Shown here: positions 34,418 through 42,217 of the stretch, piece by piece
Numbering within the stretch: position 1 is the stretch's first letter
Layout: every line of letters begins with the position of its first letter
Source of the DNA: Anaeromusa acidaminophila DSM 3853
GTDB taxonomy: Bacteria > Bacillota > Negativicutes > Anaeromusales > Anaeromusaceae
Assembly (NCBI RefSeq): GCF_000374545.1
Contig: NZ_KB894608.1
Span: forward strand, 1-45,258
DNA: 45,258 nt
Direction of reading: 5' to 3'
The notes under the pieces: model-generated
The model's database searches: none
What the model was told of the DNA's origin: nothing
What the model saw: the letters and a program-made list of their open reading frames with translations, nothing else
Program-made: the position numbers and the translations under genes

Positions 34418-34903
34418 TTACAAGCCGCTGACTATATATTGATAAAACCGGCTGTCCACCTTCATCACCGGGAATGAAGGTGGCAACTGTTTTTTCGCCA
34501 CCTCTATAAAGCCGTTCTTTTCATAAAAACGATGCGCCGCTAAAAATTTGTCCGTTGTTCCCAAATAGATTTCTCGCAAGCCTTGCTCCTGTGACCAGTT
34601 CAAAAGAACATCCAGCAGCTTTTTCGCCGTTTGCTTAGCGCCGCGGTAGTCTTTGTGCACAAACATTTTGCGCAGCGCTCCCTGTCCTGCGCCAATATCA
34701 ATGAGCGCGATGGTACCCACAACAAGGCCGTTATCTTCAGCCACCCAAAAATTTCCCTTCCCGGTTTGATAAAAAGAACTCACTTGGCTCAAATCCGGCT
34801 GATCTTCCTTGGTAATAGCAATGCCGAATTCTTGCTGCTGAATCGGCAGAATCAAGTCGAATACCCCTTGCTGATCCTCTAGCTGATATTCACGGATTTT
34901 CAT
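34418..34903 (-). CDS. GNAT-family N-acetyltransferase
   Basis: The protein is 161 residues. It has the GNAT pattern: MKIREYQLEDQQGVFDLI at the start, NFWVAEDNGLVVGTIALID (strands 3-4), ALRKMFVHKDYRGAKQTAKKLL as motif A for acetyl-CoA pyrophosphate (loosely R/Q-x-x-G/A), and AHRFYEKNGFIEV. Substrate unknown. It overlaps the end of the MarR gene by 14 bases and has AAAGGAGG eight bases before its ATG inside that gene, so the pair is one operon. MarR-GNAT pairs often deal with small toxic molecules. Confidence 0.88.
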   Translation of the reverse strand: MKIREYQLEDQQGVFDLILPIQQQEFGIAITKEDQPDLSQVSSFYQTGKGNFWVAEDNGLVVGTIALIDIGAGQGALRKMFVHKDYRGAKQTAKKLLDVLLNWSQEQGLREIYLGTTDKFLAAHRFYEKNGFIEVAKKQLPPSFPVMKVDSRFYQYIVSGL

Positions 34904-35360
34904 ATTTCTCTCCTCCTTTACCTGTTTTCCACGCCAGCCACTCGGTTTCGATATTCTCGCGTATGCGCTCCATAAGGGTTTCCGCCAAAGCTTGCTCTTC
35001 CTTAGTCATTCCCGTAAAACAACAGGCAAGATAGCGATTTTCCTCGGCAATCAGCTCCGGATACGCTTCCTTCGCCCGCTCCGTAGGAAACAAGTGAACC
35101 ATTCTCTTGTCCGTCTGGTTTTGTTCCTTACGAACATAGCCCTCCGCTTCCAGCTTCTGCACCGCCTTCGTCGCCGTTGCCTTATCCACTTTTAGAAGAT
35201 GAGACAGCTCCAGCAAATGAAGGCCCGGGCTTTCGCAAATACGGGTCAGGAAAACAAATTGGCCGCGCTGCAACGCAAGCTTTTTAAATCTCACATCGCT
35301 GAGAGACTGTACGCAACGAGCCACAGCGCCGACTTCCCGCAAAAATTGATGTGTTAGCAT
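34890..35360 (-). CDS. MarR-family transcriptional regulator
   Basis: The protein is 156 residues. The winged helix is clear: LHLLELSHLLKVDKATATKAVQKLEAEGYVRKEQ and the wing DKRMVHLFPTERA. MarR dimers repress their own operon and release DNA on binding small phenolic or oxidant ligands. Two matched dyads sit on its promoter, supporting autoregulation. It is the first gene of an operon with the GNAT gene. GGAGG lies six bases before the ATG. Confidence 0.92.
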   Translation of the reverse strand: MLTHQFLREVGAVARCVQSLSDVRFKKLALQRGQFVFLTRICESPGLHLLELSHLLKVDKATATKAVQKLEAEGYVRKEQNQTDKRMVHLFPTERAKEAYPELIAEENRYLACCFTGMTKEEQALAETLMERIRENIETEWLAWKTGKGGEKYENP

Positions 35361-35376
35361 ACGATCCTCCGATTTT

Positions 35377-35431
35377 TAATTGAACTTTCAACTATAATCA
35401 AAGTACCAAAATTTAATTGAAATGTCAACTA
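35377..35431 (-). promoter_or_regulatory. MarR promoter with two matching operators
   Basis: On the minus strand TTGACA (35423-35428) and TACTTT (35400-35405) are 17 bases apart. Two 18-base dyads, TAGTTGACATTTCAATTA (35414-35431) and TAGTTGAAAGTTCAATTA (35377-35394), differ at two positions and are 37 bases apart. The first covers the -35 and the second covers the start of transcription, a typical autorepression layout. Confidence 0.75.
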
Positions 35432-35455
35432 TATTTAAATACTGCTATAAAAAGT

Positions 35456-35498
35456 AAAAACCTGGTCAAGAAAGCCACGCTTTCTTGACCAGGTTTTT
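35456..35498. terminator. Terminator of the small CxxCxC protein gene
   Basis: A perfect 19-bp stem AAAAACCTGGTCAAGAAAG / CTTTCTTGACCAGGTTTTT with a 5-base loop. Its right arm reaches the stop codon of the minus-strand gene ending at 35498. T-runs are present on both strands. Confidence 0.9.
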
Positions 35499-35746
35499 CA
35501 CCATCTCCAAGGTTCCCAGGACTCCATAGCCGCTGTAATCTGCTCCGGCGTCGTCTTCTCCGGCAGATAATCCAGCTTCACCTGCCCGTTATGCCCGAAT
35601 AGGGGCATATGAAGATGTACTTGATTGACTCCCGGCAAATCCAACAAATATTGTTCCAACGCCTGCTTGCTCCCCTTCGGAATCCCCGTAATTCGCAGCA
35701 CCAGGCGCGCCTCCCCCGGCGCGGAGCATCCACAGCCTTTACACAT
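35498..35746 (-). CDS. Small HMA-like protein with N-terminal CxxCxC
   Basis: The protein is 82 residues. It starts MCKGCGCS, a cysteine cluster able to bind a metal or cluster. The rest (LVLRITGIPKGSKQALEQYL, LPGVNQVHLHMPLFGHNGQV, EQITAAMESW) has the beta-alpha-beta-beta-alpha-beta pattern of heavy-metal-associated domains, though the usual internal CxxC is absent. It may be a metal chaperone or sensor. GGGAGG precedes the ATG. I do not know a named family for it. Confidence 0.65.
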   Translation of the reverse strand: MCKGCGCSAPGEARLVLRITGIPKGSKQALEQYLLDLPGVNQVHLHMPLFGHNGQVKLDYLPEKTTPEQITAAMESWEPWRW

Positions 35747-35794
35747 GTTCTTGCCTCCCTGCCTTTCTACAAAACAACACTAAACAAAACCTTC

Positions 35795-36436
35795 TTACTG
35801 TGCTTCCCGATGTTTAACATTGGATAACGCCGGAGGAATTGCATAATCAAATTTGCTAAAAAACAGATCCAGCGATTTTAAAAGCACCGTTTTAAATCCA
35901 GGACCGCCGAGAAATTCTGCATCCCGCGAAGTTTCATTAAACTTTCCATTATAAAGATACGTTCCCGTATTTCGATCCACCGCTTTTACGGGAATGGACG
36001 TGGTTACCGCCTTCGTTACCGCCAAAAATTCCACTCGGTCTTGCACGGAAAAAGGCTCTACTTCAATCAGCAACAATACATCGGCATCCCCTTCCTGCCC
36101 TACCGCAAGAATGTCTGTGCGCTCCGCCATCGACACATTACGAATGCCTTTAGCTGCCAAGCGATCCTTGTAAATTTCTCCCGGAACCAGTACCCACCGA
36201 TTCACCGCCAGCTTTTTGAGATGGCTCATAATTTTAGCGTCAATGTCCGTGTCATACTCGGTTTTAGCATTATTGGTGTATAAAATCGCCACCCGGGGCA
36301 GTTTGCTATCACGCTCTGTCAAAATCGCTGCTGTTCTTTCTGAGATGCTGGTTCCATCTCCTTCGTTTTCCGCAGCCCAGGCCGAGCCTACGCCTACCAT
36401 CAGCAGCAACAGGGTAATCAGCCAAATTCGCTTCAT
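35795..36436 (-). CDS. Exported protein of unknown function
   Basis: The protein is 213 residues with a clean signal peptide (MKRIWLITLLLLMVGVGSAWA). I chose the ATG at 36436, with GGAGGG seven bases upstream, over an earlier start. After a short linker, RVAILYTNNAKTEYD, a helix, RWVLVPGEIYKDRLAAKGI and ADVLLLIEVEPF alternate strands and helices. This resembles the CsgG/LpoB-like fold of periplasmic proteins. That resemblance is by pattern only. It lies 48 bases upstream of the small CxxCxC gene on the same strand. Confidence 0.6.
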   Translation of the reverse strand: MKRIWLITLLLLMVGVGSAWAAENEGDGTSISERTAAILTERDSKLPRVAILYTNNAKTEYDTDIDAKIMSHLKKLAVNRWVLVPGEIYKDRLAAKGIRNVSMAERTDILAVGQEGDADVLLLIEVEPFSVQDRVEFLAVTKAVTTSIPVKAVDRNTGTYLYNGKFNETSRDAEFLGGPGFKTVLLKSLDLFFSKFDYAIPPALSNVKHREAQ

Positions 36437-36640
36437 ATACTTCCCTCCTGTCTTTGCTTTGCATCTTCTTATAAAAAAAACCACAAAGAAGGGACATCAA
36501 AGATGGTCCTTTTTCTTAGTGGATATGTAGCGCAATGCAATATAACAGAAAGAGAAGAATGGCATATTTTTACTTTCACTATACCGCCGCAACTCTCTCC
36601 CGTCAAGGTTTTAACCCTGACTTGCCATTATTTTTTTCTT
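36437..36640. other. Intergenic region with a hairpin, possible terminator of the yaiI-like gene
   Basis: There is no gene. AGGGACATC / GATGGTCCT around 36493-36512 forms an imperfect hairpin with TTTTTCTT on the plus side and a run of eight T on the minus side further on (36472-36480). It may end the UPF0178 transcript. Confidence 0.35.
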
Positions 36641-37090
36641 TTACGAGCTCCTATCAGTTAGCTGCCGCAACAATCGTTCCAACGTCGCCGCAAAACGAGC
36701 GTCATCCTCCGCCTGGCGTTTACGCGGCCCCTTCGTCCGCCCGCCGCCGCGGCGCACCTTGGCTTTAATCTCCCTTTCCTCCAGCAAAAAATCCATTTTC
36801 TCGGATCGATACTCACTCCCCGAGGGGCTTACACAGCACGCTTTCTTAGCCAGCACCAGCGCCGCTAACCCCCAATCCTGAGTAATGACCAAATCATTCG
36901 CTTCTGTCAGATTCACAATCTTCAAATCCGCTTCCTGCGAAGCATTGCCTACAGTAATATGCTCATCCGAGGCAATCTGGTGATTAAAGCTGGCTACGGT
37001 TATCACAGAAATTCCATAACGCTTTCCCGCCTCCAAGCAGCAAGCAAGCACTGCCTTCGGACAAGCATCCGCATCAATAATCAGTTTCAT
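36641..37090 (-). CDS. UPF0178 (YaiI/YqxD) family protein
   Basis: The protein is 149 residues. It carries the UPF0178/DUF188 signature IIDADACPK at the N-terminus, [41 protein letters not shown], and a basic tail [13 protein letters not shown]. The fold is related to PIN and NYN nucleases and the Asp set is kept, so nuclease activity is possible but the family function is unknown. The ATG at 37090 has GGAG seven bases upstream. It diverges from the deaminase gene. Confidence 0.9.
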   Translation of the reverse strand: MKLIIDADACPKAVLACCLEAGKRYGISVITVASFNHQIASDEHITVGNASQEADLKIVNLTEANDLVITQDWGLAALVLAKKACCVSPSGSEYRSEKMDFLLEEREIKAKVRRGGGRTKGPRKRQAEDDARFAATLERLLRQLTDRSS

Positions 37091-37209
37091 ATCCAACTCC
37101 ATATACAGGATTTTCTATATTCTCACAGAATATGTTATCACAATAAATTACGAATAGAGTTCCACTGTATCTCCAAAAGCAGTGGTTCCTCTGGAAAGAA
37201 GGAATCTGC

Positions 37210-38712
37210 TTGCAAAAACACATTCATCCTACAGCACAGCGCTTACACATTGTAAGGCATTTTTTTCTTCTCGCCCTGCTGCTGCTCTTTTATAGCGGCA
37301 GTGCATCCGCCGGCGGCTCCGTAGAAAAAGACACCAGCCAGCAAGTAGCCCAATACTTTGAAAGCGCCAAGAAAAATGAAGCCGAGCTCGTCGCCTTTTT
37401 GCACAAAATGCCGAAAGGCGCGGACTTGCATAATCATCCTTGGGGCGCCGTCTATACGGAAACCCTTTTAGACTCGGCCATTGCGCAAAACCTCGTTTTT
37501 GACCGCACAACCCGGTCCTTTGTCAAAGAAACCGCAAATCCCTGCTATACCGCACAAGAATTAAAGCAGAGCAACTCTAAAATGGGCGAAGTTCTCTCCG
37601 CTCTTTCCCTGCGCAACCAACCAAAGGAAACGGAAAACGGGCATGACCATTTCTTCGATTCCTTTGGGCGCTTTGCCGCCGCCGTCCCCAGCGAAGAATC
37701 CATGCTGCGCGAACAAGTAGGGCGGGCCATCAGCCAGAAAATCCGTTATTTGGAGCTTATGACGGAACCGCCGCGCGAGGAAGAAGCCGTTCGTTCCTGG
37801 CTGCAACAGATGGGTGCAGCGCGCCGCGAGACCATCTCCCAAGCCGGCGGCGCTTGGAATGTCGACGTAGCTTATATCGTCCCCATCAATCGCAACGCCT
37901 TGCCGGACTCCTTGAAAAACGGTCCTTGGAATCAAGAGGTTTACGAAGAATTTTTTACCCAGGAAGTACGACAAGCGCTTACCGCGATTGTTCGTTTTTC
38001 TGACCAAGGCATCCGCAGCCTCACATTCTTAGATCCTGAGGATTCTTGGATTTCCCGCACCCAATTTGCTGTGCAAATGCGTATTTTAGACCAAGAGTGG
38101 CGCCGCCTGGTTGCCGAAAATCCAGCTAACGCAGACAAGCTCAAGGTCAACCTTCATGCCGGCGAGCTTACTTTGGCTTATTCGCCGTATGAACCCATGC
38201 GCAATCGCATTAGCCAAAGCATTGCCTTGGGACATGCCTCGCGCGTCGGCCACGGCATTAGCATCCAATGGGAAGACGACGTCTATGGCCTGCTGCGTCA
38301 AATGCGCGACTATAAAACCGCGGTTGAAATTTGCCTGACCAGCAACGAAGGCATCCTGAACGTCGCTGGCGGTGACAAGCATCCCTTCCGCTTATATTGG
38401 GACGCCGACGTCCCAGTAGCGCTATGCACGGATGACGAAGGAATTTCCCGCAGCAATCTGACCATGGAATACGCCAGAGCCGCCCAATGGTTCGGCCTCA
38501 GCTACGGCCATCTCAAATGGCTGGCCTTCAGCAGTCTGGAATATTCGTACCTGCCCGGAGAAAGCTTCTTCATCAACGGCGACTTCAACCGCCCCAAAAC
38601 CGCCCTTCCCCAAGGTTCAGCCAAAGCGATTTTAGAACAGCAGCTACGCAAAGATTTTCAGCGTTTTGAAGCCGATATGGAGCAAAATATACGCCTGATG
38701 AAAAGCCGCTAG
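37210..38712 (+). CDS. Secreted adenosine deaminase-like amidohydrolase
   Basis: The protein is 500 residues from a TTG start behind GAAGGA, with a signal peptide (helix to GSASAGG). Zinc and catalytic motifs of the adenosine/AMP deaminase family are intact: KGADLHNHPWG (HxH), NLHAGE (His and Glu), RVGHGIS (His) and VALCTDDEGIS (two Asp). The N-terminal extension before HxH resembles secreted ADGF/CECR1-type enzymes. It should deaminate adenosine or a related nucleoside outside the cytoplasm. It is convergent with the VOC gene, whose stop is 2 bases away. The gap before it shares AAAGCAGTGGTTCCT with the region at 11384. Confidence 0.87.
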   Translation: MQKHIHPTAQRLHIVRHFFLLALLLLFYSGSASAGGSVEKDTSQQVAQYFESAKKNEAELVAFLHKMPKGADLHNHPWGAVYTETLLDSAIAQNLVFDRTTRSFVKETANPCYTAQELKQSNSKMGEVLSALSLRNQPKETENGHDHFFDSFGRFAAAVPSEESMLREQVGRAISQKIRYLELMTEPPREEEAVRSWLQQMGAARRETISQAGGAWNVDVAYIVPINRNALPDSLKNGPWNQEVYEEFFTQEVRQALTAIVRFSDQGIRSLTFLDPEDSWISRTQFAVQMRILDQEWRRLVAENPANADKLKVNLHAGELTLAYSPYEPMRNRISQSIALGHASRVGHGISIQWEDDVYGLLRQMRDYKTAVEICLTSNEGILNVAGGDKHPFRLYWDADVPVALCTDDEGISRSNLTMEYARAAQWFGLSYGHLKWLAFSSLEYSYLPGESFFINGDFNRPKTALPQGSAKAILEQQLRKDFQRFEADMEQNIRLMKSR

Positions 38713-38714
38713 GT

Positions 38715-39140
38715 TCAGGGGAGTACCAGCGCATCTTTTTTATCGAGTTTCAAGTACGGGTTCCAGGCCACTTCCCACAAATGGCCGTCCGGATCGGCAA
38801 AATAGCCGCTATAGCCGCCCCAAGACACTTTTTGAGGGGCTTTAATCAAAGCTGCTCCGGCAGCCCGCGCTTCTTTCAAGACAGTATCTACTTCTTTTTC
38901 GCTTTTTGCGTTATAAGCCAGGGTCAAACCGGAAAACCCGGTCCCCGCCGCAGCGATGGTCGCATCGGCCGCCAATTCTTCCCGTGGGTACAAAGCCAGC
39001 GCTACGCCGCCCAAATCAAAAAAAGCGATGCTCTCTTGGCTGGCTGAAGAGGGTTTCCAGCCCAAGCCATTTTGGTAAAATTCCCGAGATCTCGCTAAGT
39101 CACGCACTCCCAAAGTCACTACATTTAACTTTTGCCGCAT
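38715..39140 (-). CDS. VOC-family (glyoxalase/bleomycin resistance-like) protein
   Basis: The protein is 141 residues of two beta-alpha-beta-beta-beta modules: LNVVTLGVRDLARSREFYQNGLGWKP with a C-terminal module FSGLTLAYNAKSEKEVDTVLKEARAAGA and YFADPDGHLWEVAWNP. The metal ligands of glyoxalases are only partly kept (His is absent near the start, Glu is present in WEVAWN). The reaction is unknown. AGAGGAG lies upstream of the ATG at 39140. Confidence 0.85.
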   Translation of the reverse strand: MRQKLNVVTLGVRDLARSREFYQNGLGWKPSSASQESIAFFDLGGVALALYPREELAADATIAAAGTGFSGLTLAYNAKSEKEVDTVLKEARAAGAALIKAPQKVSWGGYSGYFADPDGHLWEVAWNPYLKLDKKDALVLP

Positions 39141-39465
39141 CAATTACCGGCTCCTCTCGTTCGTTATGTACTGCTCTATTGTACCATGTCGAAGAAAAAA
39201 GAGTGAAAGTTGAACAAGAGAGCAGCAAAAGGGATGATGCCGAAGCAGCAAACACAAAGCATCGGTGAAAAGCCAGAAAGTCCTGGCAAGCCTTCATGGC
39301 TGCCAGGACTTTCTCTAAAGAACAACTACTAATTTTACAAGAATCCCGACAAATTATGAATTTTTTCTCGCCAGACGCGAAAGAAAACACAGGCATAGCG
39401 GGACTATGCCGAGGCTTTCTGACAAAGTCTGGTAGAAAAAAAGCTAATTTGTCGCGAGATGCTTG
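39141..39465. other. Intergenic stretch with repeat R2
   Basis: No credible gene. It contains a lone GAACAAGAG (39212-39220) and the better of the two R2 copies (39358-39446). Confidence 0.5.
39358..39446 (+). repeat. Dispersed repeat R2, copy b (complete hairpin)
   Basis: Three nested arm pairs are intact: CCAGAC/GTCTGG outside, GAAAG/CTTTC in the middle and GGCATAG/CTATGCC inside. The unit matches 11278-11361, including the long shared run CTATGCCGAGGCTTTCTGAC. A transcript would fold into one long hairpin. Confidence 0.7.
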
Positions 39466-40359
39466 TTACATATTGTTGACGCTTTGCACCAGCTTCTCAA
39501 TAGCCGCCACCTGCTCGGGCTGCAACGCCAAAGACGGTTCCTGCGTGACCGTCTCTATGTTTACGCCTTGAGCGGCTACGCCGCCTTTAATGGCCGCCAC
39601 AAAGGGCGACGACAAATCGTACAGGTTCATCAGCACGGAAATTTTAGCCTGCCCTGCGGCCACACCGGCAAAATCCTGCTTTTCATACGCCGCCAGCAAC
39701 TCTCGGAACACGCCGGGGATGACGTTAGTCAGGCCGCCAATAACGCCATCGCCGCCTGCGAGCAGATTGGGCACCATGTATTCGTCATAACCGGACATGA
39801 CGCAAAAATCAGGCCGCTCTTTTTTGACGATCTGAATGAGCTTGCGCGTATGGCTGATACCATCAACCGTGTCCTTGATCCCGATAATATGGGGAAATTC
39901 CTTAGCCAGACGCAGCACCAGCTGCGGGTCCAGATTAACCGACGTCCGATCCGGGAAATTGTAAATCATAATTGGCATGGTGGTGTTTTTCGCCAGTTCC
40001 GCATAGTAGCGGTACAACACTTCGTTCCCTAACTGGAAATAGTAGGGGGAAATGACGACTACCGCATCAGCGCCAGCCTGCTGCGCATAATTGGTCAGCT
40101 CAATGACTTCCGCCAAAATGGTGCCGCCAGTGCCGATCAATACAGGAACTCGCTTATCCACAACCCGCACGACCAAATCAATAAACTCTTTTTTCTCGTC
40201 CATCGTAAGCGCGAAAAACTCGCCGATACTGCCCAAAAACAGAATGCCGTTGATGCCTTCGTCAATCAAGCGGTTAATGTGCCGCTCATTGCCAGCCGCA
40301 TCGATTTTCCCTTGCTTGTCGAACACCGTAATTGCTGGAGTAATGGCTCCCTTGAACAT
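39466..40359 (-). CDS. DapA/N-acetylneuraminate lyase-family aldolase
   Basis: The protein is 297 residues, a TIM-barrel class I aldolase. Family residues are present: GSIGEFFALT (binding turn), IGTGGT, IYNFPDRT with the catalytic Tyr and HIIGIKDT with the Schiff-base Lys. The family includes dihydrodipicolinate synthase, N-acetylneuraminate lyase and keto-deoxy sugar acid aldolases. The GSIGEF turn in place of GTTGE argues against a housekeeping DapA. AAGGAAGGGG precedes the ATG at 40359. It lies 29 bases after an exported protein gene on the same strand. Confidence 0.85.
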   Translation of the reverse strand: MFKGAITPAITVFDKQGKIDAAGNERHINRLIDEGINGILFLGSIGEFFALTMDEKKEFIDLVVRVVDKRVPVLIGTGGTILAEVIELTNYAQQAGADAVVVISPYYFQLGNEVLYRYYAELAKNTTMPIMIYNFPDRTSVNLDPQLVLRLAKEFPHIIGIKDTVDGISHTRKLIQIVKKERPDFCVMSGYDEYMVPNLLAGGDGVIGGLTNVIPGVFRELLAAYEKQDFAGVAAGQAKISVLMNLYDLSSPFVAAIKGGVAAQGVNIETVTQEPSLALQPEQVAAIEKLVQSVNNM

Positions 40360-40388
40360 GAAATCCCCTTCCTTTCTTGCCTTTCGCT

Positions 40389-41042
40389 TCACGGCTGCCC
40401 TAAAAATACGCCGTTGCCTGGGGCTCCCGGCTGCCATTGAGCACGATCCGCAAATTTAACCCAGCCCTCTTCGCCCGTGCTTTTTTGCAAGCAAAACCAC
40501 ATTTCCTCGCCGCGATTCTCCACTCCCTTGTAACCGGCCCACAAGCGGGCAATGCCTAAATCGCCGTTAAAAGGCAGCGAAGAAATGCCGGAACCTGGCA
40601 AATAAATCAGGTTATTCTTGAACCAGGCATAAAAATAACCTTCCCCGGCGTAAAAAAGAATGTACGCGGTATCTCCCGGTTTCGGAAGCTCTTTACCTTT
40701 GTTCGCCGCCAAATTGGGCGCTATCGGGAGCTCGCCGGTGATTTGAATGCGCCCGTTATTCGGAAATGAATGCACTTCAAAGCCAACAACCTTAGCCCCT
40801 TCGCCAGCCTCTAGAGAAGCGACCTTTTCGCTTTCCTCATTGGCGCGCAAATGCAGCACCACCGGCGCTAAGGGCTTCATGTAAGCGCTGCCGGAAAAAA
40901 GAATCGCCGGCGAATCGCCGATAATGCGATTATGCGTAATTACCACTGACGGCGGCTCCACTACCGGCGCAGCTTCAACCGCACCCATCGCCAAAAGAAA
41001 ACAGGCTGCTGCCAAAATAAACTCTTTATGAAACCATTTCAT
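40389..41042 (-). CDS. Exported protein of unknown function
   Basis: The protein is 217 residues with a signal peptide (MKWFHKEFILAAACFLLAMGAVEA). The mature part is beta-rich (VVITHNRIIGDSPAILFSGS, GDTAYILFYAGEGYFYAWFKNN, GEEGWVKFADRAQW) and includes a possible SH3-like tail (EEMWFCLQ to GWVKF). I recognise no family. Start at 41042 with AAGGAGT ten bases upstream. It probably forms an operon with the aldolase. Confidence 0.6.
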   Translation of the reverse strand: MKWFHKEFILAAACFLLAMGAVEAAPVVEPPSVVITHNRIIGDSPAILFSGSAYMKPLAPVVLHLRANEESEKVASLEAGEGAKVVGFEVHSFPNNGRIQITGELPIAPNLAANKGKELPKPGDTAYILFYAGEGYFYAWFKNNLIYLPGSGISSLPFNGDLGIARLWAGYKGVENRGEEMWFCLQKSTGEEGWVKFADRAQWQPGAPGNGVFLGQP

Positions 41043-41154
41043 AGCAAGTAACACTCCTTAGAAAATCCTGGTTTCCTTCACCAGATCGTTCCTTAGAAAT
41101 TGTAGCAGATCCGCTTTGTTTAAGCTACCACTAGGAGGATATCCCATGGTATTT

Positions 41155-41976
41155 TCATTTTTCGTCCACTCGCCAATATACTCTCGCAGTCAACGACTCG
41201 GAGCGTTCTTCCACGCTGCCATCGCGCGCCAACGCCGCTAAGCTTGCCCGCAGCCTGGATGCCAGCTCCTCTTCTGACGAACACACCTCCTTAAAAAACG
41301 GCGTATACGTCCGGACCGCCTCGTCTAACGACAGTTCCCACTGCCAGTTTTCTTGCTGGTAGGTTACTTCCGGGTAATAACCGGCGGCAAACAATGTCGC
41401 CACGGTATAGGAAAGCGTTTTCCCCCAGGGCGCTTGGTAGGAATCGCCGAAAAACTGCCGACCCAGCTGTTCGCGAACGACATCGCGCCGCCGGGCAAAG
41501 GTTGTTAAAAAACACGCTTTGCGACTGGCGCGGCACAGAGCTAGCAGCGCATCCACATTGCTGATCCCCGGACACATCGAAGCAAAGGTCAGATCAAAAG
41601 CGCCTTGCCAGCCTTGCGCTTCCAAATCAACCGTTTCCCAAACGGCCTGTACAAAGTCGGTTTTCCCCAACAATCCTTCTTCCTCGGCACGATTCCTGGC
41701 ATGGCGCAGCATATTGCCGGAAATGTCCGTCCCTACCACGCTGGCGCCGCGTCTGGCAAACGCTAAGGCATACGCACCCGGACCGCAGCCAACGTCAAGT
41801 ACGGCAGTCCCAGCGCCCAACACGCCTTTCCCTTCCAAATAGGCTAGGGTAGAACGCATCCGACTGCTGTCGCGCTCCTTCCCCGCAAATTCCGCCGCCC
41901 GCAAATCCCAAAATTCTTGGGTCTTTTTCCAATCTCCGTCCGCCTTCCACTCTTGCCGCAAGGTCTCCAGCTGCAT
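41155..41976 (-). CDS. SAM-dependent methyltransferase (class I)
   Basis: The protein is 273 residues. The SAM-binding motif I is AVLDVGCGPGAYALAFA near residue 60, motif II acidic end VVGTDISGNML, and motif IV FDLTFASMCPGI. The C-terminal part has TPFFKEVCSSEEEL. The substrate is unknown. GAGGGAG precedes the ATG. It is on the same strand as the kinase gene but separated from it by 241 bases with a probable terminator. Confidence 0.88.
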   Translation of the reverse strand: MQLETLRQEWKADGDWKKTQEFWDLRAAEFAGKERDSSRMRSTLAYLEGKGVLGAGTAVLDVGCGPGAYALAFARRGASVVGTDISGNMLRHARNRAEEEGLLGKTDFVQAVWETVDLEAQGWQGAFDLTFASMCPGISNVDALLALCRASRKACFLTTFARRRDVVREQLGRQFFGDSYQAPWGKTLSYTVATLFAAGYYPEVTYQQENWQWELSLDEAVRTYTPFFKEVCSSEEELASRLRASLAALARDGSVEERSESLTARVYWRVDEK

Positions 41977-42160
41977 TCCGCCACTCCCTCTCCAGGCATT
42001 TCCTCTTGCAATACTTCCTCTCTGACAGGCAAAATCCTGCTGAAACCGCCACCTGCCGAGAAAACCATTTCGCGTCTTTCGTGTATTTCGCGGTTCTTTA
42101 GCAGCGTCCCTCCAATTTATTACCTAGCCGTTTAACGCTTATCCATTCAGCTATATGGAT

Positions 42161-42209
42161 AAAGCTCCTCTGCCGCACCGTCTTAAAGGCTTGGGCAAAG
42201 GAGCTTTTA
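42161..42209 (-). terminator. Possible terminator of the methylthioribose kinase-like gene
   Basis: AAAGCTCCT (42161-42169) faces AGGAGCTTT (42199-42207) across a 29-base loop. The short T-run makes it weak. A further small hairpin ATCCAT/ATGGAT lies just beyond (42141-42160). Confidence 0.4.
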
Positions 42210-42217
42210 TAGATTAC

